From positions 310,001 through 374,000 of the forward strand of contig NZ_JBNFTW010000004.1 in the NCBI RefSeq assembly GCF_049943955.1: a DNA stretch of 64,000 nucleotides. Direction: 5' to 3'. Below, one piece after another: positions 34,817-42,782 of this stretch; positions within the stretch are counted from its first letter, which is position 1; every line of letters begins with the position of its first letter. A model generated the notes under the pieces. The model had not been told where the DNA came from. It saw nothing but the letters and a program-made list of their open reading frames with translations, and did not search any database. Made by a program: the position numbers and the translations under genes. Source of the stretch: Desulfosporosinus sp049943955 (lineage in GTDB: Bacteria > Bacillota > Desulfitobacteriia > Desulfitobacteriales > Desulfitobacteriaceae).

Positions 34817-36460
34817 ATGAGTATGTTTTGCTATCAATGTCAGGAGACAGCAAAAGGAACCGGCTGTACCATTAAAGGAGTTTGCGGGAAGACAGAAAAT
34901 GTTGCTAATTTGCAAGATCTTCTCATCTATACCTTAAAAGGAATTTCTATCTTTGCCCTTCAAGCTCGAGATATGGGGATTGTCAGACCGGAGATTGATA
35001 AATTCATTATGGAAAGCCTCTTTACCACGATCACCAATGCTAACTTTGACAGAAGCCGTTTCGTTGCAAGAATTGAAGAAGGACTAAAACTTCGTGACGA
35101 ACTCAAGCAAGCCATTATTAAAGCAGGCGGCACCATACCTGCAGACTTGCATGATGCTGCAACATGGACAGCTTCTGCTGGAGAATTTGATCAGAAGGCA
35201 GCTCTCGTGGGAATTTTAACGACAGAAAATGAGGACGTTCGTTCCTTGAGACAGTTAATCACCTACGGTTTAAAGGGAATGGCAGCCTATGCGGAACACG
35301 CTTATACTTTGGCTTATAAAGACGATGGAATTTTTGCCTTCATTGAAAAAGCTTTAGCGGCAACTATAGATGATACCTTAACCGCGGATGCTCTCGTTGC
35401 TTTGACCTTAGAAGCAGGGAAATATGGCGTTGAAGTTATGGCTCTTCTGGACAAGGCTAATACCACAACCTATGGCAATCCTGAACTGACTAAAGTGAAT
35501 ATCGGGGTCAGAAACAATCCCGCCATCTTGATCAGCGGACACGATCTGAAAGATCTCGAAGAATTACTGATTCAAACCCAAGGTACTGGTGTTGACGTTT
35601 ATACTCACGGTGAAATGCTTCCGGCTCATTACTATCCGGCATTTAAGAAATACGACAACTTCGTCGGCAACTATGGAAATGCCTGGTACAAACAAGATAA
35701 AGAATTCGATTCCTTTAACGGGCCGATTTTACTAACTACGAACTGCCTGATTCCTCCCAAGGATTCCTACAAAGATCGTCTCTACACAACAGGAGCAGTA
35801 GGCTTTGAAGGGATCAAGCACATCTCTGACCGTGGCAACGGCCAAACCAAAGATTTTTCAGCCCTTATCCATCACGCTAAGCAATGTCCCCCCCCCACGG
35901 AAATTGAAACCGGAGAAATTGTCGGAGGCTTCGCTCATAATCAAGTCCTGGCCCTTGCCGATAAAGTTGTTGAAGCAGTAAAATCAGGTGCAATTAAACG
36001 CTTCTTCGTTATGGCCGGCTGCGATGGCCGCATGAAGAGCCGCGACTATTACGCCAACTTCGCCGAGGCTTTGCCGAAAGACACGGTAATTCTAACCGCA
36101 GGCTGCGCAAAATATAAATATAATAAACTCAATTTGGGAGACATCGGCGGTATTCCCAGAGTTCTTGATGCCGGCCAATGCAACGATTCCTACTCGTTGG
36201 CAGTAATTGCTCTGAAACTCAAAGAAGTCTTTGGGCTTGACGATGTGAACCAGCTTCCTATTTCCTACAATATCGCCTGGTATGAGCAAAAAGCAGTTAT
36301 CGTTTTACTGGCCCTCCTTTATCTGGGTGTGAAAAACATTCACTTAGGCCCCACGCTTCCGGCGTTCTTATCCCCAAATGTTGCTAAAGTTCTCGTTGAA
36401 AACTTTGGTATTGCAGGTATCACTAATGTTGAGGATGATCTGAAGATCTTCATGGGATAA
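34817..36460 (+). CDS. hcp: Hybrid cluster protein (hydroxylamine reductase), class I
   Basis: The 547-residue protein has the N-terminal cluster motif Cys5-x2-Cys8-x8-Cys17-x5-Cys23. This spacing marks a [4Fe-4S] type Hcp, and the full length marks class I, as in Desulfovibrio and Clostridium. The C-terminal half holds the hybrid-cluster region, including LTTNCLIPPK, MAGCDGRMKSRDYY, TAGCAKYKYNKL and DAGQCNDSY. Proposed activities are hydroxylamine reduction, nitric oxide reduction or protein S-nitrosylation. No reductase gene (hcr) is adjacent. GGGGGAA lies before the ATG. A CRP/FNR-type site upstream suggests nitrosative or redox control. Confidence 0.96.
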   Translation: MSMFCYQCQETAKGTGCTIKGVCGKTENVANLQDLLIYTLKGISIFALQARDMGIVRPEIDKFIMESLFTTITNANFDRSRFVARIEEGLKLRDELKQAIIKAGGTIPADLHDAATWTASAGEFDQKAALVGILTTENEDVRSLRQLITYGLKGMAAYAEHAYTLAYKDDGIFAFIEKALAATIDDTLTADALVALTLEAGKYGVEVMALLDKANTTTYGNPELTKVNIGVRNNPAILISGHDLKDLEELLIQTQGTGVDVYTHGEMLPAHYYPAFKKYDNFVGNYGNAWYKQDKEFDSFNGPILLTTNCLIPPKDSYKDRLYTTGAVGFEGIKHISDRGNGQTKDFSALIHHAKQCPPPTEIETGEIVGGFAHNQVLALADKVVEAVKSGAIKRFFVMAGCDGRMKSRDYYANFAEALPKDTVILTAGCAKYKYNKLNLGDIGGIPRVLDAGQCNDSYSLAVIALKLKEVFGLDDVNQLPISYNIAWYEQKAVIVLLALLYLGVKNIHLGPTLPAFLSPNVAKVLVENFGIAGITNVEDDLKIFMG

Positions 36461-36475
36461 TTAAATGCTGAAAAT

Positions 36476-36522
36476 AAGAGTTGCAGCGAACTGGAAACCA
36501 GTTTGCTGCAACTCTTTCTTGT
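36476..36522 (+). terminator. First terminator after hcp
   Basis: Arms AAGAGTTGCAGC/GCTGCAACTCTT (36476-36487 and 36505-36516) with an inner AACTGG/CCAGTT stem run into TCTTG. Confidence 0.85.
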
Positions 36523-36532
36523 GCACTATGAG

Positions 36533-36580
36533 AACGTATAAAGACGAATCGAAAGTCGTCTTTATACGTTTAATTATTTT
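36533..36580 (+). terminator. Second, tandem terminator after hcp
   Basis: Perfect 15-base arms (36533-36547 and 36556-36570) are followed by TAATTATTTTT. Two strong hairpins in tandem indicate that read-through from hcp is tightly blocked. Confidence 0.85.
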
Positions 36581-36611
36581 TACTCAATTATCAAATTTAT
36601 CTAGTTTTTAG

Positions 36612-36706
36612 GACCTCCGCTTTTATAAGTGGGGGTTGGGCCTTCGTAAACTACAGGTGGGGTAGAGGCCCCATCTTAATTCAGCTTTAGCTGAACGAGT
36701 TCACTT
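36612..36706 (+). repeat. Dispersed two-hairpin repeat, copy G
   Basis: Complete copy: hairpin 1 starting GACCTCCGCTT and closing AAGTGGGGGTTGGGCC, the GGTGGGGTAGAGGCCCCAT block, and hairpin 2 TTCAGCTTTAGCTGAA (36680-36695), followed by CGAGTTCACTT. Confidence 0.75.
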
Positions 36707-36809
36707 AAGCATGTGTCGTTTCGATTTTGGTATCTTTATCGGGCTTTATCGTTATAAGTTTACCGTCACGGCGAACAACAACTGTAGTGATCGTCTTTTC
36801 GTCAATATG
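36705..36809 (-). pseudogene. Coding-like fragment without a start
   Basis: A minus-strand frame of 34 codons reads IDEKTITTVVVRRDGKLITI and then KPDKDTKIETTHA before a stop. The composition looks like a real protein end, but there is a stop directly upstream and no start codon. It abuts repeat copy G, as if a gene had been cut there. It could also be chance. Confidence 0.25.
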
Positions 36810-36844
36810 TTAATGAAAAATTGAGTAAGCTTGGCTGAAAACTA

Positions 36845-36872
36845 TTTGCTTTATGAATATTTCTTGTATAAT
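36845..36872 (+). promoter_or_regulatory. Candidate promoter of the gene at 37058
   Basis: TTTGCT (36845-36850), 16 bases and TATAAT (36867-36872) lie about 185 bases before the start, so a long leader is predicted. No other feature was seen in 36873-37043. Confidence 0.45.
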
Positions 36873-37057
36873 TATTTTGGTAGTTTAAAAAATTTATAAA
36901 ATGTAAATATTTTGAACATATTCTTTCTTTTTACACAAATTCCATATGAAACTTTTGTCATAATTGCCAGTTACTTGGGAGGAAAAAGAATTCTCACGTC
37001 GAAAATAACTTTGTATAGAACTTTAAATTTATTTTAAAGGATCGAGGAGTGTTTTCA

Positions 37058-37714
37058 TTGTCGGAAGTGACTTTTTCTAGCCAAGACTGGGAGCAGGCCA
37101 TTATGCAAATTAAATCGGTAATTGCTGCTCGTATTAATCTAAATAATCAAGGAGAAATCGAAGAAGTTCATGTTCTGGCTAATTCAGGAAGACCTCCTAA
37201 GCAGGTAGTCCGAGATGTCGAATCAGTGATGGCTGCACAGTTTGGTTTAGAGGTCGATCATAAAAAGATTAGTGTGGCGCAAGTGGGGGATGATGAGGAA
37301 AACAACGCCCTTGCTGTTGTTGAGTCAACTCGGCCAAAATTGGTCGGTGTGACCCTCAGAACCGTTAATGGTATGGCTGAAGTTAAAGTTGAGCTATTGT
37401 CCGGAGATAAGCTGATTGAGGGAATCGCAGACGGACCATCTTCCGCCTACAACAAACTTCGCCTCTTCGTTGATGCGACCCTTAAGGCACTTGCTTCCAT
37501 TACATTAAAGGAATTTTTATTTGTAACTGAAGATGTAGGTATTATGCGCCTGGCTAAACAAGAGGTCGCTTTAGTTTCTATAACCTTAATAGCCCCCATG
37601 GGAGAGCAGTCCTTGACCGGATGTGCTTTGGTCCGGAGTGATGACCGAGAAGCAGTGGTCAAGGCGACTCTTGATGCCGTCAACAGAAAACTAAAATTTC
37701 TCATAAACGATTAA
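37058..37714 (+). CDS. Conserved-looking hypothetical protein
   Basis: The 218-residue product is soluble with no signal peptide. The N-terminal part (about 15-80) holds ARINLNNQGEIEEVHVLANS and an RPPKQVVRDVESVMAAQFGL segment. The C-terminal part has two similar strand-helix units ending in VRSDDREAVVKATLDAVNRK. I do not recognise a named family. TTG 37058 is chosen because GAGGAG is eight bases upstream, whereas a GTG at 37049 would overlap that site. It is followed by a small peptide gene and an HD-GYP gene on the same strand. Confidence 0.65.
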   Translation: MSEVTFSSQDWEQAIMQIKSVIAARINLNNQGEIEEVHVLANSGRPPKQVVRDVESVMAAQFGLEVDHKKISVAQVGDDEENNALAVVESTRPKLVGVTLRTVNGMAEVKVELLSGDKLIEGIADGPSSAYNKLRLFVDATLKALASITLKEFLFVTEDVGIMRLAKQEVALVSITLIAPMGEQSLTGCALVRSDDREAVVKATLDAVNRKLKFLIND

Positions 37715-37858
37715 ACTTGTTAATATTGGCCGACTTATTAATAATTAGATTTTGAATTCTGTTTAATTCCCTCGAGCGAAGCGGAAAAAACAGCGGAACG
37801 GATAAAGAGCGGAGCGGTTAAACTATACCTTTGAAAAAAATCAAGGAGGTTTACCGCA

Positions 37859-37933
37859 ATGAGCAAATTATTTAAAGTAGTCACTGTTCTTGTAACACTC
37901 GTTCTTGCCGGCGGCGCTAGCTATAGAATTTAA
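37859..37933 (+). CDS. 24-residue small membrane peptide
   Basis: The frame reads MSKLFKVVTVLVTLVLAGGA then SYRI and a TAA stop. A perfect ribosome binding site AAGGAGGT precedes the ATG by seven bases, much better than chance would give. The peptide has a Lys-containing start, an apolar core of about 15 residues and a short tail, so a single membrane helix is likely. It ends 36 bases before the second HD-GYP gene and may be co-transcribed with it. Confidence 0.6.
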   Translation: MSKLFKVVTVLVTLVLAGGASYRI

Positions 37934-37969
37934 TTGTTAATTTGGTCGGCCATAAAAATGAGGTTATAA

Positions 37970-39256
37970 ATGAAGGATTTGCCTAATAACTTTTCAAAGT
38001 TTTTTTACTTCATAACTATAGTGGCATCGCTGATTTGCTTAGGGTCAATCCTCAAGATGGATTGGTCACTCCGAGCATTTCTTAGTGTACTTATATTTGG
38101 ACTTTTGGCTTCTGCGAGTGAATCTCTGCCAGTTTCCCTGCCCAGAGGTGGCTATGTAACTGTAAGCTTTGCAGTCTTTCTATGCGTGGTAATTTTATTT
38201 CCACTAGGGATTTCCTCCTCTGTAGTAGCTATAGGGGGATTGTTTGTTTTTGGGAAAGAAGTAAGAGGCCAACCTCTTTATAAAAGAATATTTAATGCTT
38301 CTCAATTTGTTGTTTCAATTGGATTAGCGAGTATACTAATTGAATTTGTAGGCACTAGAGGTTCGTTTGCGCCTCGGTTAATTCTTATTTATTTAGGTGC
38401 AGCGGTAGTGTATATGTTCACAAATATGACGATAGTTTCAATTGCCCTTGGTGAATTGCAAAATAAATCCCCGTGGCAGATTTGGTTGAATAATATTAGA
38501 TGGTCTATACCAAATTTTATTGCTTTAGCACCTTTGGGTTTACTTATGGCCCTAATTTATAGAAATTACGGACCTTTCGGATTACTTTTACTTTTCATAC
38601 CACTATTAGTATCCCGACATTCTTTCCAACTTTATATAGATATGCGTGAGAATTACCTTAACACGGTTGAGGCATTAGTACAAGCACTTGAAGCTAAAGA
38701 TACCTACACCAGCGGACATTCCGAAAGAGTTGGGAAATATGCCGTTGCTATTGCCGAAGGAATTAATATGTCTGAAGATAAAATAGAATTTCTAAAATAT
38801 GCAGCAGTATTGCATGACGTAGGTAAAATAGGTGTAAGTGAGGCTATTTTAAATAAAGAAGGCAAATTGCTGGATTCGGAGTGGGAAGCCATTCGCAGTC
38901 ATCCGGTCATTGGTGAAACCATTATCAAAAGCATAAAATTTATGTTCGATATCGGGCAAGTAGTACGTCATCATCATGAGCGTTATGATGGAAAAGGCTA
39001 TCCCGACGGGATTCAAGGAGAAGATATTCCCTTGGAGTCTCGAATTATTGCTGTGGCCGATACCTATGATGCTATTACGTCAGATCGGAGTTATCGCAAA
39101 GGTAAGACTCATGAGGAAGCCATTAAAGAGCTGAAGAAAGTGGCCGGGTCACAATTAGACCCTAAATTGGTCGAGGTTTTTTGTAAGGCAGTCACAACGG
39201 AATCAGCATCCCAGATTATTAATGCCGGGAAGGTTCAGATAGCTTCGTCCTACTAA
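37970..39256 (+). CDS. Membrane HD-GYP domain protein, second copy
   Basis: The 428-residue protein has the same architecture as the one at 8999-10267 and is clearly its paralogue, with long identical runs in the catalytic half. About six membrane segments (residues about 10-215) precede the HD-GYP domain with LHDVGKIG (about 282-289) and HHHERYDGKGYPDG (about 333-346). All residues expected for metal and c-di-GMP binding appear intact. Divergence is greatest in the membrane sensor part, suggesting different inputs with the same output. The ATG follows ATGAGG. Confidence 0.9.
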   Translation: MKDLPNNFSKFFYFITIVASLICLGSILKMDWSLRAFLSVLIFGLLASASESLPVSLPRGGYVTVSFAVFLCVVILFPLGISSSVVAIGGLFVFGKEVRGQPLYKRIFNASQFVVSIGLASILIEFVGTRGSFAPRLILIYLGAAVVYMFTNMTIVSIALGELQNKSPWQIWLNNIRWSIPNFIALAPLGLLMALIYRNYGPFGLLLLFIPLLVSRHSFQLYIDMRENYLNTVEALVQALEAKDTYTSGHSERVGKYAVAIAEGINMSEDKIEFLKYAAVLHDVGKIGVSEAILNKEGKLLDSEWEAIRSHPVIGETIIKSIKFMFDIGQVVRHHHERYDGKGYPDGIQGEDIPLESRIIAVADTYDAITSDRSYRKGKTHEEAIKELKKVAGSQLDPKLVEVFCKAVTTESASQIINAGKVQIASSY

Positions 39257-39284
39257 GCACATTTGACGGAAGTTGGGTTAAAGC

Positions 39285-39845
39285 ATGCTTATTGAAACCT
39301 TGATTTTATCACTGATTATAAGCCTATTATGCGGAGGAAAACTAAGTCGTTTGGGTGAGCTGGCCTTGCGGGAGTTTTGGCTTGTCCCAATGGCTTTCTT
39401 ATTGCAAGGCGTCGTTTATTGGGCGAGCCTGCATCATATCGGCTTGGTTTCTGGTTGGCTAAGCTCGTTTCTTGATACCGGGTCCTATTTTTTGCTGTTG
39501 GTTTTTACGCTGCGAAATCGTTCCCTAGATGGAATATGGTTAATTGCTGGGGGAGTTTTCCTCAATACATTGGTAATAGTTTTAAACGGGGGGGCTATGC
39601 CCGTCGATCCCTTTTTTTTGTCGGAAGCCAGTCGAAAGGCCTTGTTGGCCGGACAGGGTACTCATGGATTAATGACTGCAGCAACTCATTTAAAAGTTTT
39701 GGCGGATCGGTTCTATTTAGCTGTTCCTGGGCTTCAGAAACAAGTGTTTAGTATCGGAGACTGTCTTATTGATATAGGATGTTTTATGCTGATTTTTAAG
39801 ACGACAAGGGGATTGGCTAACAAGCAAGAACAGCAAACTACATAA
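39285..39845 (+). CDS. DUF5317 family membrane protein
   Basis: The 186-residue protein has four to five hydrophobic segments and the family hallmark LNGGAMPVDP (about 100-109), followed by a region with THLKVLADRF. DUF5317 proteins are small membrane proteins of Firmicutes and related bacteria with no known function. It starts 28 bases after the HD-GYP gene and is probably in the same operon. No terminator was seen after it. Confidence 0.75.
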   Translation: MLIETLILSLIISLLCGGKLSRLGELALREFWLVPMAFLLQGVVYWASLHHIGLVSGWLSSFLDTGSYFLLLVFTLRNRSLDGIWLIAGGVFLNTLVIVLNGGAMPVDPFFLSEASRKALLAGQGTHGLMTAATHLKVLADRFYLAVPGLQKQVFSIGDCLIDIGCFMLIFKTTRGLANKQEQQTT

Positions 39846-39985
39846 TTTCTCAAATGATCTTTAATTTACTTTTTGAAATTTTGATTTCGATATGGGCGTA
39901 AAATCACTCTTTACTGGAAAAAACTTTACACTAAGTATACAATATCGGATTACCTGAATTACATATTTTGGAATGATAGCATATT

Positions 39986-40756
39986 CTATCTCTTCAATAA
40001 ATCACGGACAACTTCTCCCGCAATGAGCAATCCCACGACCGATGGCACAAAGGAGATGCTTCCCGGGGTTTGACGCTTTTGCAGCGTGAAAGTTCCTTCG
40101 CTTTCGGAATTACTTGTCGTTGAATTGTCGGACGAAGGAGCGGCGGTAGTGAATGAAGAAAGAGGGGCGATCGGAAGTTCAGAACTGGAAACAACCTTCA
40201 CGCCACGAGTGATCCCTTCTTGACGCAGCAATTTGCGCATGGTTTTCGCAAGGGGATCACCACTGGTCTTAGAAATATCACTGACTCGGTAATTTTCGGC
40301 CGTAAGCCTGTTGCCTGCCCCCATACTTGAGATTAACGGTATTCCCCGTTCCGAACATTCTTTGACTAAAATTACTTTGCTGGAAACTGTATCGATGGCA
40401 TCCACAACATAGTCCAGTTTTCTTTGCAGGAAATTACCAACGTTTTCTACTGAAATAAATTCTTTGAAGGTTTCAACTTGAGCCTCTGGATTTATCTCTT
40501 TGATTCGACGTTTCATAACGTCTACCTTTGCTTCACCAATCGTTGAGTGAAGAGCATGGATTTGACGGTTGAGATTTGAAATGCTAATTTCATCAAAATC
40601 AACCATAATTAAATGGCCAACTGAGGCGCGCGCCAGTGCTTCGACGGTATAGGAACCCACTCCGCCTATTCCGAAAATGAGGACCGTACTTAGGCGAAGT
40701 TTTTCTAAGCCATTACTGCCAATTAAAAGTTCAGTTCTCGAAAATTTGTGTTCCAT
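39986..40756 (-). CDS. tcdA: tRNA threonylcarbamoyladenosine dehydratase
   Basis: The 256-residue protein is of the ThiF/MoeB/E1 fold and matches TcdA (CsdL/YgdL): the start FSRTELLIGSNGLEKLRLST, the nucleotide-binding GIGGVGSYTVEALARASVG (about 29-47) and DFDEISISNLNRQIHA (about 53-68). VVDAIDTVSSK and the end PSVVGLLIAGEVVRDLLK also fit. No zinc CxxC pairs are present, as expected for TcdA. It converts t6A to the cyclic form in tRNA using ATP. A Ser/Thr-rich insert of about 25 residues (around 200-225) is unusual. GGGGGA precedes the ATG. Confidence 0.9.
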   Translation of the reverse strand: MEHKFSRTELLIGSNGLEKLRLSTVLIFGIGGVGSYTVEALARASVGHLIMVDFDEISISNLNRQIHALHSTIGEAKVDVMKRRIKEINPEAQVETFKEFISVENVGNFLQRKLDYVVDAIDTVSSKVILVKECSERGIPLISSMGAGNRLTAENYRVSDISKTSGDPLAKTMRKLLRQEGITRGVKVVSSSELPIAPLSSFTTAAPSSDNSTTSNSESEGTFTLQKRQTPGSISFVPSVVGLLIAGEVVRDLLKR

Positions 40757-41017
40757 CGTGTCCCCCGTGTAGAGAATTATTTACTGTTATTGTTATTGTA
40801 GCATAACCATCTACAAATGAGCTAACCATTGTGGTTACAGTAATTCTTAATCTACTCTTTGAAATAAGTAATCTAATTGACACCATGTTTACTTAACATC
40901 ATATTTAACTATTAGCTGATAGCCATCTAAGCGGCAGATATTTCGAATAGAAAATTCTCTTGGAGGGATTACGACAGAAGTGAGATCTAGGAACCATCCC
41001 TGAGTCTTGTTATGGGA

Positions 41018-42760
41018 CTAAATCTTAGGGCGTTGAGTGAAACTGGTATGGAGAAGTTCATGAGCCCTTTCGCCGTAGGGTTCACCGATGTAGTTTTTGT
41101 ACAGTTCAATAACAGCGGGATTTTCGTGAGATTTACGGCGGGGTTTGGAACGATCTTCTTCGTAGATGGCGGCAGCCCGAGCTTTAAGGATTTCCACATT
41201 GCCATGATGATAAGGCTGTCCTCCGCCGCCGATGCATCCGCCGGGACAGGCCATAATCTCGATGGCATCATACTGGGCTTCACCGGATTGTATCTTTTCC
41301 AGAATTGTGCGCGCATTGCCCAGACCATGGGTTACTGCTATTTTAAAATCCCGCCCTTCGATAGGGACAACGGCTTCTTTAATGCCATCCATGCCGCGAA
41401 GATTCTCGAACTCGACATGTTCCAGGGGTTTTCCTGTCAGCCATTCGTAAGCGGTTCTTAAGGCGGCCTCGATAACCCCTCCCGTCGTGCCGAAAACAAC
41501 GGCAGCTCCCGTTGACTCGCCTAAGGGATGGTCAAACTCTTCATCGTTAAGCCGTTCAAAGTGAATTCCGGCTTCCCGAATCATACGGCATAGCTCACGG
41601 GTGGTAATGACAATGTCCACATCCGGTGTGACAGGATCTTGACCGAGTTCCGGCCGGGCAGCCTCGTATTTCTTAGCGACGCAAGGCATGACCGATACAA
41701 CGGTTATTTTTTGAGGATCGATGCCGTAGGTATCCGCATAATAACTCTTGGCTAAGACCCCTAACATTTCGTGAGGGGATTTGCAGGTCGAGGGGATATC
41801 CAGGAGATCAGGGAATTGATGTTCAAAGAATTTAACCCAGGCGGGGCAGCAGCTTGTCAGAATCGGCAGCCGTCCTCCATGTTTCAGACGGTGCATGAAT
41901 TCCGTTGCTTCTTCCATAATCGTGACATCTGCCCCAAACTCGGTATCAAAGACACGGTCAAAGCCGAGACGGCGGAGAGCTGCCACCATTTTGCCTGTGA
42001 CAATAGTCCCCGGTTCCAGACCAAAACCTTCGCCCAGCGCAACCCTCACTGCTGGGGCTGTTTCCACAATAACATAGCGTGTCGGGTCGTTAAGAGCTTT
42101 CCAGACCTTATCGACTTGATCTAATTCCATTAACGCTCCTGTTGGACAGACAGCTATGCATTGACCGCAGAAGGTGCATGAGGTTTCATGCTGGGGTAAA
42201 TCAAAAGCAGTTTTCACAACGGTCTCAAAACCGCGCCCAACGGCGGAGTAAACACCGACAGTTTGCACATCATTACACATCGTTTCACAGCGCCGGCAGC
42301 GAATGCATTTGTTAGGATCACGAATAATAGCCAGACTTGATTTGTCGATTTCAAACTCAGTTTCTTCACCCTCGTAGGAAATATTGCGTACTCCAAGATC
42401 GGCCGCGAGAGCCTGGAGGTCACAATCCAAATTCTTAGCGCAGGTCAAACATGATTTCGGATGGTCGGAGAGCAGGAGCTCCACCATGGTTCGTCTGGCC
42501 TGGATAGCTCGGGGAGTATCTGTTTTGACGGCCATATTATGAGATACCGGAGTTGAGCAAGCGGGGGCCAACGTCCGGCGGCCTTCCACTTCGACCAGGC
42601 AGACACGACAAGAAGCAATGTGATTATTGAGCCTCATCTCGTGTAAGTTCAGATAACACAAGGTTGGGATATCGATATTAACGGTTCTCGCAGCATCTAG
42701 AATAGACATTCCTTCCGGGACAGTAAGGGGTATGTCGTTAATCGTTAATTTTACATCCAT
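41018..42760 (-). CDS. hydA: [FeFe] hydrogenase catalytic subunit, canonical
   Basis: The 580-residue protein has a [2Fe-2S] domain (Cys35, 51, 54, 68), a His-ligated cluster (His100, Cys104, 107, 113) and two [4Fe-4S] clusters (Cys152-162 and 195-205). The H-domain has canonical TSCCPAW (302-308), SVMPCVAKKYE and EIMACPGGCIGGG. Unlike the paralogue at 3170-4897, both cysteines of the first motif are present. ATG 42760 is chosen because AAGGAGGA is just upstream; the longer frame runs into the preceding gene. It is the last of three genes in the order NuoE, NuoF, HydA, 22 bases after hydB. Confidence 0.95.
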   Translation of the reverse strand: MDVKLTINDIPLTVPEGMSILDAARTVNIDIPTLCYLNLHEMRLNNHIASCRVCLVEVEGRRTLAPACSTPVSHNMAVKTDTPRAIQARRTMVELLLSDHPKSCLTCAKNLDCDLQALAADLGVRNISYEGEETEFEIDKSSLAIIRDPNKCIRCRRCETMCNDVQTVGVYSAVGRGFETVVKTAFDLPQHETSCTFCGQCIAVCPTGALMELDQVDKVWKALNDPTRYVIVETAPAVRVALGEGFGLEPGTIVTGKMVAALRRLGFDRVFDTEFGADVTIMEEATEFMHRLKHGGRLPILTSCCPAWVKFFEHQFPDLLDIPSTCKSPHEMLGVLAKSYYADTYGIDPQKITVVSVMPCVAKKYEAARPELGQDPVTPDVDIVITTRELCRMIREAGIHFERLNDEEFDHPLGESTGAAVVFGTTGGVIEAALRTAYEWLTGKPLEHVEFENLRGMDGIKEAVVPIEGRDFKIAVTHGLGNARTILEKIQSGEAQYDAIEIMACPGGCIGGGGQPYHHGNVEILKARAAAIYEEDRSKPRRKSHENPAVIELYKNYIGEPYGERAHELLHTSFTQRPKI

Positions 42761-42782
42761 AGAGAATCCTCCTTCTAGGCCC

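Noticed and set aside
41012..41461. Long plus-strand frames opposite the second hydrogenase operon
   Set aside because: They are antisense shadows of strongly conserved iron-sulfur proteins on the minus strand.
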